A DNA stretch of 64,000 nucleotides from Adineta steineri (taxonomy: Eukaryota > Rotifera > Eurotatoria > Adinetida > Adinetidae). Position 1 is the stretch's first letter, and every line of letters begins with the position of its first letter. The position numbers were made by a program, and so were the translations under genes. The stretch spans positions 152,204 to 216,203 of the forward strand of contig CAJNOI010000154.1 of NCBI GenBank assembly GCA_905250115.1, read 5' to 3'. Below the pieces are notes generated by a model. That model did no database searches, was not told where the DNA came from, and saw nothing but the letters and a program-made list of their open reading frames with translations. Positions 9,847-18,958 of the stretch are shown here, piece by piece.

Positions 9847-10100
9847 GTGACTGTGAAGAAACATGTCATTACACTTTTCAATTGCAAAATACAATTGCAT
9901 ATCAATCGACTAAGAACAAAGCACTCTATGCTATTGCTTTTCAAGTTGATTCAACAACATTACAACAATGTCGAAAATTTACTGTTTCTCTACAGAAGTT
10001 TATTGATCAAGTTAATTCTTTTGTAAATCGAACGACATCAATGAAGTTTTCTCTTAAAATAATACCAATAGATGATTGGAAGCTTAAACGAATAAAGTAA
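9847..10100 (+). CDS. Orphan 3'-terminal exon, unknown protein
   Basis: The frame follows a good acceptor (TTCTTTTTCAG ending 9846) and runs to TAA at 10098-10100. It encodes about 84 residues starting DCEETCHYTFQLQN, with mixed, protein-like composition (for example CRKFTVSLQKFIDQVNSFVN). No matching upstream exon is visible; the sequence before it is the large palindrome. It is either the end of a gene whose intron took up the palindrome, or a relic. Family not recognised. Confidence 0.35.
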
Positions 10101-12570
10101 TAGACAAATTATACTTTATGTTTTTTTTGACTCGACAAATAGTTACATGTTAATCTAATTCTTAATTAGCATATTACAACTTTACGCTCACATAGATCTT
10201 ATCATCATTTTTCTTCTTAATTTTTTTCACTAGAAAAGTTCAAAATTGAACGGAGTACCTACTGAATAGAATGATATTGTAAAAGGGAAAATATCTTCAG
10301 TGATGTGCTCAATAGAACATAAGTCGGTTAATATCTATCAAATGAAAATTATATTTAGTTCTACTATACAATAAAGTTTTGGTTTTCAATTTTTTCATTG
10401 ATTGTCAAAGTTAGACTAAAAGGATGAGTCTTACTTTATATACAAACTATTCAATTCATAGATCTTGCCATTATTTATTGAATTCTCTGAAGAATAAAGT
10501 AGAAATTAAATATCCATTTCTACTTGATATTTCTTATAGAACATATCTTTTGTAGTTAATAATATCTTCTTCACCTGCATTCCGATACAGTTAATTGTCA
10601 CGAACAAATCGAAATGCAAAACAACAATATAATGAGTACTTAGAATGGATAGAAGCTAATATAAGCGTTTTTTTTAACAACTTCCCTAAAAATCTTTGTA
10701 GCTTTCTTATATTTTTTGTTTTATTCTTTTCACAAAAAAACACATACGTATAGCCTGAAGTATTTTCCAGAAGTCTATATGAAAATATACAAGGATCTTT
10801 TCTACTGAAAGCATTAGTTTTTGTTCATAATAGCCTTGTGTAGGAAAATGATGAACACAGGATGTATAGCGTAGAATAATTATGAGCCCTAAGCCACAAT
10901 AGCAGAAAAAATTTAGCTACGCTGTATTTCACTTTATTTATAGAAGCAAGATTTATTATTATTTTGTTATCAATCGATAGAACATCTCCTGCTCTTTGAT
11001 TAGTACTGTTCATTCGGTGATATCGTGTTTTGAAGCTGCCGTAACGAAAATGATGAAAAGTAATGAACAAAGAAAAAACGTTTTTTTTTTGCTCATATTG
11101 ATTCCATCAAGGTTCATATAATCAAATCTGATGATGAATCCTGTGGAATCTAATAGGATCCTATCATATAGCAGAATTCTATGTGATTCGTGTTGACGAA
11201 ATTACATTGAACTCTGTCGAAAAATTGATAATTAAGAGTAGGTGTAGGTTTGATTGTAGTTGCATGAGAAATATAATACCTACTGACATCGACACCCACA
11301 CCCTCAAGATTGATGAAAATCACATGTTTCTAACTGCTTGTATTCTCAAGATATTCAAAAAGCAATGGAACATATTATATTTCGTCACATTCCACTGGAT
11401 GCAACATAAAGACTACAACAATTGGTACTTTGCAAATATCAGAGCATGAATAAATTATATAATCTTGCGGTTCTTAAAAAATGCACTGGAAAAAATTGTT
11501 ATTAAAAAAAAATTTATTATACAGGTTCGTACAGGTTTCACAACGCTTCTGTTAAAAAGAACTAAGACTATATAATTTACATGTAGTGTGATATGCGTAA
11601 AATACTAAATGCTATAATATTTCTTTTGCATCTAATATAATTTAGAAAAGACTGTCAAGTTGATGTGACAGATAAGCAAGAGATTAAGTTTATCTAAATT
11701 AGAACTTATAAGTTAAATAAAACTGTCATATAACTTTGACAGAAGAGCAGATGGTAAAGTATATCTGAATCATAATATTACTCGAGAAAATACGTTATTA
11801 CATAAATATTGAGTCGCTGTCAAAAATGTTTGTTAGCTACAATCATCTAAAATATTTTAATTGGTGAATTTGAACAAAAATTCTCTTGTTTGTCTTTGAG
11901 AAGTCGAATCGATTTTTGAGATTATTAATCACCTGATTGAAGTTCATTGAGACATATGAATGAATTCTTGTTCTCTTCTTCGAGATTATATTCATAGTGA
12001 ATATTTAAACAAATGAAATGTCTAATTTGATAATTGAATATAGGGTGATAATAATAACGATTTCGCCTGATAAAATTTTTCCTAGTGAGTGACTTTCTGA
12101 TGAGGATTATATTGTAGTTGAAAGAATAGGAACTGACCCGTAGTTCTTTCGTCGTTTCTTCATTGATGAAAGCTAAAGTAATATTTATTTTGGAATAGTT
12201 TTCGTATGTACACGTTTGAGTTTTTTAATTGAGCATTCAAATAACCGAAGAAAAATTTATATTTCTCACTTATTGACCGTCCATCAAATAAATAGAATGC
12301 ATTTCTGTTATTAAGAATCGTCAATTCGATATAATGTGAAAAAGATTTTTCATCAATTGTGCAAAAGTTTGAAAGCATGTCTTGAATAAAATAAATCGGT
12401 GCTGTCAGTTCAAAAAATTACGATTTGTACAGAATTGCTAAAAATATTCAAGTTATGATAAAAGCTATTTCATGTATTTTTAATGCACATGAATTCTCCC
12501 CTCTCATCTACATCCGCGATTGTCAGATTATTTTTTATAAAAAAAATATTTTGGGAAAGAATCACTTTTT
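10101..12570. other. Intergenic, AT-rich
   Basis: No supported gene. It holds a palindrome at 11236-11309 and a weak tandem similarity at about 11649-11700 and 11721-11775 (ACTGTCAAGTTGATGTGACAG against ACTGTCATATAACTTTGACAG). Confidence 0.5.
11236..11309. repeat. TGTGGG-type palindrome, left arm worn
   Basis: Left arm GTAGGTGTAGGTTTG; right arm ACACCCACACCCTCAAG is intact. Confidence 0.65.
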
Positions 12571-13707
12571 CTAGCTTGACAAATAATAACTATCTCTGGA
12601 GTTCACGGGTGATATCCTAGCTCTTCGTCCATTTACTCCTTTCATCAAGTAGTCTTTACAGAAACATCCGAAATTCAATATTTTCCTTATGCGTCTTCCT
12701 GACCAGGTGTTTGTATAAAATTCAGTCATGTAAATATTTGATGGATACACGAAAATTAGCCAAGTAATATCTATCGGAATAAATGGTAATGCTTGAATGA
12801 TGATTTTAACAATGTATTCTACAGTAGACATTCCACAGTACCAATATCCCCGCCCGAAAGGTCTTATTGAATACCATATTTGATATGGAACGACACAGAG
12901 AAAAACCACAATTGTTGGGACGAATATAAACAAATGTTTTTTTAGTAGTTTGAAAAATATTTTTTTTCTTGATTCCTGAACAGTACCATAGTGATATATA
13001 TGTAGGGCAAAATGAATCAGAACGAGTAAAGTTCCCACTACGTAGATGAGACCTGCAAGAAACCCAGCCGCAAGAAACCATCGGTATGTTCCACGTGACG
13101 TTGGTGTGTTATGTGATGGAACACATTCACATCGGTAGATCAGCATTGCTACGCTAGTTGTAATAGTAATAGAAAAAGTAAGGAGTAATGTAATGACTGA
13201 TCGCCACCGTGTCGCATTCATTTTAAAATTAAAGCAAGTGATAAGAGCACGTTCAAATGCAACGAGGGCACTCAGAGAAAGACAGACTAAAGCGGCCACT
13301 TGATCTCCACTCTTTTCAAGAAAACAATCAAATGTTTCAGACAGGTTTTGATTATTTCTAAAGGAATATGGTTTGAAGTATTGCACAGATTGATTAACAG
13401 CAAGCAATACACTTCCGATCATAGATATAATTGAGTAAAGAACGAGATAGACACCAATGTTGGTACAACGTACACGTTTACAACCTAGAAAGACTTCAAG
13501 ACTAAGTAGGTTATTGACAAGTGATAGACATAACTTCATTAAAAAGATAATTAGATAAACATAAACCGTGTCAAATTGAATCCGCCGTTTGTTTGGAATT
13601 GGATCTGTACAGTTGATACCCTCGAAACATCGATTGCACTGACAGTAACTTGTATTCGAAGAATTACTTAATATGAGTAGACCATCATTTAAACATTCAG
13701 AAGACAT
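12571..13707 (-). CDS. EGF-7TM orphan receptor (possibly 5' incomplete)
   Basis: 378 residues. An EGF-like segment (CLNDGLLILSNSS, CQCNRCFEGINC) is followed by seven hydrophobic spans: about 47-70, 83-104, 134-155, 170-190, 210-235, 258-280 and 295-315. The tail is basic and Ser-rich (GRRARISPVNSRDSYY). This is the rhodopsin-like fold of the bdelloid EGF/LDLa receptor family, and the 7TM part resembles those at 27-32 kb and 50.6-51.6 kb. No signal peptide precedes the EGF, and an acceptor-like CTTACTAG sits just before the ATG, so an upstream exon is likely but not found. Ligand unknown. Confidence 0.75.
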   Translation of the reverse strand: MSSECLNDGLLILSNSSNTSYCQCNRCFEGINCTDPIPNKRRIQFDTVYVYLIIFLMKLCLSLVNNLLSLEVFLGCKRVRCTNIGVYLVLYSIISMIGSVLLAVNQSVQYFKPYSFRNNQNLSETFDCFLEKSGDQVAALVCLSLSALVAFERALITCFNFKMNATRWRSVITLLLTFSITITTSVAMLIYRCECVPSHNTPTSRGTYRWFLAAGFLAGLIYVVGTLLVLIHFALHIYHYGTVQESRKKIFFKLLKKHLFIFVPTIVVFLCVVPYQIWYSIRPFGRGYWYCGMSTVEYIVKIIIQALPFIPIDITWLIFVYPSNIYMTEFYTNTWSGRRIRKILNFGCFCKDYLMKGVNGRRARISPVNSRDSYYLSS

Positions 13708-13754
13708 CTAGTAAGTGTTTTATGTTAGAAACAAAGTTTTCAAATAAATCTTCC

Positions 13755-13825
13755 TAGGGTGTGGATGTGGGTGGGTGTGAAGATGCAGAAAAGAGTATCA
13801 TCCACACTCCCACACCCTCAAGATG
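13755..13825. repeat. TGTGGG-type palindrome
   Basis: Left arm AGGGTGTGGATGTGGGTGGG, right arm CCCACACCCTCAAGATGG. It lies just upstream of the EGF-7TM receptor. Confidence 0.75.
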
Positions 13826-13968
13826 GTTGGGTGGAAATAGGGTGAACGTGGGTGAAATAACGTAGAAGTGGGTGAAGAAGCGTACGAGTGGGTGAAAATC
13901 ATTGGAATAGGGTAAGAGCGAGTGGAAGTGGTTGGGAATGAGTGATATACGATGAGAGTGGGTGGTAT
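13826..13968. repeat. Degenerate minisatellite with GTGGGTGAA core
   Basis: About eight imperfect units of roughly 16-20 bp (AGTGGGTGAAGAAGCGTAC-like) abut the palindrome. They look as if they grew from its G-rich arm. Confidence 0.6.
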
Positions 13969-14054
13969 CGTTTTTAAACCCATCTCTGATAATTGCCTTG
14001 TCTTTTATGAAAAACACTCTTATTGATGAAAACTGTCGTGCAATTTGCACGGGT

Positions 14055-14266
14055 CTCTACTAGATACTCAGGAGATAAAACTAAAATTGTTTTCTGTTTT
14101 AAATGTCAGATATGGAAGGAAATACTTAGAGAAAAAAGATATACAATTGAGTCTAGAAAACAAAGTAGCAGATTCAATTCTATATCATTATCCTCTAACC
14201 ATGTCCTTATACGAGTCAAGCGTTTTTGTGAGAAATATCGAACCTTGTTTTTATACTTTTCAAACT
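14055..14266 (+). other. Exon-like open stretch, unknown
   Basis: After an AG (ATACTCAG) the frame EIKLKLFSVLNVRYGRKYLE to CFYTFQTG is open, and a GTTAAT follows. Composition is protein-like, but no start, partner exon or family is seen. Confidence 0.2.
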
Positions 14267-14329
14267 GGTTAATTACCAACAGAAGTAAGGTGATGATGAT
14301 TGTTGTGATCGTTTTCAGGGTTTTTTGAA

Positions 14330-15283
14330 TAGTTGAAATTTTTTTGGCACTCTCGATATACTTCGGCAGTGTTTTATGAGAGATTTTTTTATATTGCCAT
14401 TCTCCATTTCTCTTTTCATCAAGATTGACATCTATTTACTCACCTTGAAAGTGGAACTGATAACTTATCTATGTCATGCAATAAAATTTGACAACTGTTT
14501 TCATAAATCGCACCAGAATATTGATTCTGCATGATGTGTCAATAATTATTTTTTATTATTGCTTCATTTCCGATGTTTTTTTTTCTACATTGTGTGCGAT
14601 CAAAAAACACGTCAATAGTACAAATAGGGATCATTCATTTTTTATTAGTCTTTTATTCTGAAAGCAAACGAAACTTAAACGAGTTTATGTGTATCAATGC
14701 CAGCACGTATAATTAAACCAGATTTTATAACGGACAATGAATGTTATATTAACTGTCCTAAGAAAAGAACTGCTTATGAATGGCATTTAAATGATAGAAA
14801 TGATTTTGCATTGTAAAAGGCTAAAAAATTTCATTTACAATACCAAAAACTATATGTTGCAAGACACTAGCTGGTAAGTTGAGCTTATGCACTTTTCCAA
14901 CATGAATTATTCGTCTCACAAAAGAAAACAGACGAATGACTTGATCAAATATATGTGTGTTTATAGAACTTGTCTTTTGATTTTACGCGTGCTTCTTTAT
15001 ACCTTTTTGTTCACTAAGAACGTGTATCTACACTAAGCAGACAGACAGCTACCTAAACAGACGCAGATCATTTGTATGAGAGAAGTGCACGTTCAAGAAC
15101 TAGGACTACAGGAGTTAGAAGTCGTTTCATTTTACACATCAAAGTATCTGCTGATAAACTTTTGTTTGAAGATGAACAAAAATTAGGCAGTAAAAAGAGA
15201 GAACAAGTTTTCGTTCTTTTTTTGGATGTTTTCACCCTAGAGAACTTATTCAGTCTTATACTCGTAACTAAAGAACTAGGGCG
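14330..15283. other. Intergenic, no feature seen
   Basis: AT-rich, with only short incidental frames. Confidence 0.5.
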
Positions 15284-15340
15284 CTGAGGGTGTGGGTGTG
15301 GGTGTCAATGATATAGAAGACGATGCACCCACACCCTCAA
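15284..15340. repeat. TGTGGG-type palindrome
   Basis: CTGAGGGTGTGGGTGTGGG against CACCCACACCCTCAA, with a short spacer. Confidence 0.85.
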
Positions 15341-15520
15341 ACATTTTTATGCTGAATCAGAAATATCTAATAATCTCTATTGACAAGAGTTTTCATTTCA
15401 TCCGAATATTCTTTCTACTAAACTATTAAATTTTGACAATACAAATTGTGAAATAATAATTCTAAGACATACTATACTTATGATTAAAAGAAAAACTTGT
15501 TTCTATACAATATTTAACGT

Positions 15521-15593
15521 GCTCCTGTGGCATAAGCGGTAAATGCATCCGGCTGTTAACCGGAAGACAGGTGGTTCGAATCCACTCGGGAGC
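15521..15593 (+). tRNA. tRNA-Asn (GTT)
   Basis: A full cloverleaf can be drawn. The acceptor stem GCTCCTG/CGGGAGC has one G-T pair. The D arm is GCAT/ATGC. The anticodon stem TCCGG/CCGGA holds loop CTGTTAA, giving anticodon GTT. The variable loop is AGACA, and the T arm has loop TTCGAAT. Box A (TGGCATAAGCGG) and box B (GGTTCGAATCC) match the pol III internal promoter. A T-run at about 15602-15609 can end transcription. There is no intron. The base after the acceptor stem (15594) is T, where eukaryotic tRNA-Asn usually has G. Confidence 0.96.
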
Positions 15594-15803
15594 TTCATTC
15601 CTTTTTTTTCTCATAATTCTATTTGATACTATGTTGAAAATAATTGGGTTATTGCGAAAACTTTCGTCATCTACAACCAAAAACACAACAAATACCTGTA
15701 TGACTCATAGTTTTTCTTCCTTTACTTCTATACTGTACTCGAAATTTTGTAATTTAACGAACATAATACATGTATATTACTGTCATTAGAAATGTTTATT
15801 GTA

Positions 15804-15860
15804 CCATCTTGAGAGTGCGAGTGTGGGTGTTTTCGCTCTGTACACCCACACCATCAAGAT
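15804..15860. repeat. TGTGGG-type palindrome
   Basis: Left end CCATCTTGAGAGTG and right end CACCATCAAGAT, so the pairing extends beyond the G-rich core. Confidence 0.8.
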
Positions 15861-16153
15861 AAAAAACAATTGATAAAATATAGATTTTGTTTATTTCTTT
15901 CATCAGCTCCTATCTGTGAGATAGTGGAATGATTCATATCTTCTAACAATGTGTCATGTTGTTTTTTCCTTATCTATTATGGTTGTATCCAACACATACA
16001 CATATATATCTTGCCATCTTTCTTTCTTTCCATCAATAAAAATACCTTCCCCGAAGATCGTATTTTATTGAATATCAAGACGTGACACTATTTATAATTA
16101 CTAACAGAATTACAGTTCGTTCTTAACATTTAAATTCAAACAAGACAGTAATC

Positions 16154-16995
16154 ATGGGAAAGGTAAGAATTTTATTTTGATTTCATTTTAATATCTAAAA
16201 ATCTCTTTGTTTTTCTCTCTAATGAACAGAGTTATGCAAATTATATGTCAAAAAAGTTTTTTGATCCAAGGAATATTGAGAATATGAAACGTCAATATAT
16301 GGCTGAACAAAAAAATGCTAATGAAAAAAGACGACAACAGGAATTACATGAACAGCGTCAACGTGAAGAAGAAGTTTTTTCAAATAAACAATTGATGGGT
16401 GATGAAAAAGCTCGTCTAGGTCTTTCATTTATGTATGATCCACCAGCTGGTATGGCTAAAAAAGAAGAACAAGAACTTCGACGACCTGATGGAACATTAA
16501 TTATTAAAAAAGATGAACCAAAATTTGAATGGCAAAGAAAATATAATGCACCTCGAGAAGTATGGGCAAAGAATGATGAAACAATTCGAGATCAACCATT
16601 TGGCATTGAAGTTAGAAATGTAAGTCAATAAAATTTCGATTTAAGAATTCTATAATTTCTTCTTTTAGGTACATTGTTTAAAATGTAAAAAATGGGGTCA
16701 TGTTAATACAGATAAAATTTGTTCATTATATGGTAAATCTCGTTTAATGGAAGGTGAAACTGATCCAGTAAGTCAATTAAGTTTAACTCAAAGTAAATCA
16801 ACAACAAATGCACTAATTAAAGATTTACATGATAAAGGTTTTGCAATGAAACGTAATATTGCTGAACATATGATGACTCATGGTGATATTAATGATAATG
16901 AATCAAAATTTGAATTAGAATTTATGAAACAACCACCAAAAACAACCAAACGTAGTCTTAAAAAACATCTTAAACATCTCGAACGAAGCAATTAA
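16154..16995 (+). CDS. CIR1: CIR1-like corepressor (CIR_N domain)
   Basis: Exons 16154-16162, 16230-16619 and 16669-16995 (GT-AG, phases consistent) give a product of 241 residues. It starts [12 protein letters not shown] and continues with [39 protein letters not shown] and [20 protein letters not shown], matching the conserved N-terminal region of CIR1 (RBPJ-interacting corepressor, nuclear, Notch pathway and splicing-linked). A CCHC knuckle is present: C-x2-C-x4-H-x6-C ([13 protein letters not shown]). The protein ends in a short basic tail and lacks the long RS-rich tail of the vertebrate protein (about 450 residues). A nine-base first coding exon (ATGGGAAAG) is unusual but well supported. 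The Hikeshi-like gene starts 82 nt downstream on the same strand. Confidence 0.92.
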
Positions 16996-17077
16996 TGTTT
17001 AAATTCTTTTGTTTTGTTTTCTTATTAAAATTTGATTGTTTATTCTAAAATACATATATATGTACCATAACTAATTG

Positions 17078-17513
17078 ATGTTTTCCATACTTATTGCAGG
17101 TCGATTAGTAATTATGACTGGACGAACTTCATATCCAGAAAATTATGGTGGTGGTGGCAAGTATTATGTAATATATTTATTTATTTTAAAGTATTTATTG
17201 TTTAGATAATGAATGGAAAATCGGTTCATTATTAACACCAGCTCTATATAGTGCATTTCAACATCAAACTGCTATACTAAAAAATGATTTATTAGGAATG
17301 AGTGTTGAACCTGTAACACAAAATGAACAACAAGTTCAACTAAATGATGTATCACCATCAAATGTTGAATTTGTATCAAAAATACTTAATAATTTTGTTA
17401 ATTATATAACATCATTTGTTCAAAATGTTCCATTAAGTATTGTTCAAACATGGTATAGTAATTTTCAACGATGTGGTACAGATAATCCAAATTTTTGGAA
17501 ACAGCAAAATTAA
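17078..17513 (+). CDS. HIKESHI: Hikeshi-like HSP70 nuclear import factor, shortened
   Basis: Exons 17078-17156 and 17206-17513 give 128 residues; human Hikeshi has 197. The start MFSILIAGRLV matches the Hikeshi start (MFGCLVAGRLV), and the C-terminus (KILNNFVNYITSF, WYSNFQR, NPNFWK) matches the C-terminal domain. Hikeshi carries HSP70 through the nuclear pore during heat stress. After GRLV the frame jumps to IMTGRTSYPENYGGG, which aligns to about residue 48 of the human protein, so some 36 residues of the N-terminal beta-sandwich are absent. Another gap lies before LGMSVEPV. The intron is best read as GC-AG (G|GCAAGT, 17157-17205), giving GGGDNEW; a plain GT donor there would hit a stop. Family call good; integrity uncertain. 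Confidence 0.72.
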
Positions 17514-18958
17514 TTTGAACTATTTTTTCTTATTCTATTGATATATTATAAACTAGCGTTTTCTTTAATCATTAAATATTTCAAATATTTATATATATAT
17601 CTTTCTACAAAAAACCAACATGCAAAAACAGAACAAATTCAATATATATACCAAGAAAATGGGTGTGAGTGTGAATTTTTATCATAGTCTACACCATTAC
17701 CCAGCTACTCACACACTGTCATATAAGAATCAAAGAAAAGACAAAATAAATATACGACAATAGTGAAATGAAAATATCTCAGAATTAACAATCAAATATA
17801 GAAAATATAGAATACAAATAATGAAATTTTACCTGTATTTGATGTCATTCAAAGAAAATAAATAATTTCATATCAAAACTGTTCAATGACATAATACTGT
17901 TTTTCATCTTATTTCTTCAACGAGAACTGAAAATGAAGCAAAATGGATATGAGCATTGTATTCTACTACAAAAACTACATAAGACTATTACATAAAATGA
18001 AAATGAAAATTGAAGGCGAAAATTGTATATATCATATATAAACATTATATAGACCTCACGAAAGATGATCTCCGCTACAGACCATTTCCGAAGATCACAG
18101 GCTGATCTTTTCATGAAATTATCACTGCGAGGAATTACTATCAAATTATAAAGACCAACTCTCTAGCTAGCTGAGATCTCGGGAAAGAACTTATTTCAAA
18201 GATCATCATGGTGAACAAGTTGTAAAGTCCTAATTGTTCCAGATTTTGGGACAAAAAGTTTTATTGTGAGCAGGTCTTATGAAGATATATGTGTGAACAA
18301 AATTTCACTTCAATCTGTTCAGTGGTTCTTGAAAAATTGGCAGATTTGGACTCTCGTTTGTCAATTTTGTCATATAAAAGGTATTTCGTAAATGCGTATA
18401 AAATAGCGACGATTCAATATTTTTTGAAACAGCTTGCGCCAAAAAAACTCAAGGTTCTTCCCTCTACAACATATCTTAAAATGAATAAAATTAGACCACC
18501 TCGATTGAGCAGGTTATGTGTATTTGGTCGTGGCTTACATGAAGTGGCTTATATGCTATACTTCTTCAAACTATTCTTCATCATCCAAGGCTTTGCTCAG
18601 TATAATACAATAATAAAGACAAGTTAAACAAAGTAAATTATTCGTTTTTTGTTTTTTTCAATTCATTGTCAACACATTGGTTACAATAATAATCGACGAT
18701 TTCTGGTGATATATTTATTTGTGTTAACTTATAGAGAATATTCTCATGTTTAATGTTAAAGACGTAAACATGTCCGTGAAAACCTTTTATGCATATACAA
18801 TTATGTATGTGTATTGTCTTACTGGTCGGCTGTGTTCATTGCGTTTTTATTACTTACAAAGATGTTCTCTGTATGCGTGCGCGAGGAAGTAAAAAAGTAC
18901 AGTTATTTATCTCTTGCATAAAGAAAATATTAATTTATTTATTTATTCAGAATAATAA
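17514..18958. other. Convergent intergenic spacer
   Basis: It holds one worn palindrome (17660-17718). The open frame at 18289-18627 has no recognisable family and odd composition, and I do not support it. Confidence 0.5.
17660..17718. repeat. TGTGGG-type palindrome, worn
   Basis: GGGTGTGAGTGTG against CTACTCACACACTG, between the convergent Hikeshi-like and ART-TPR genes. Confidence 0.55.

Noticed and set aside
13754-14050. 98-codon minus-strand frame rich in His, Pro and Thr
   Set aside because: It is a translation of the minisatellite and palindrome.
18289-18627. 112-codon frame
   Set aside because: No family, biased composition, in a region with no splice or promoter logic.
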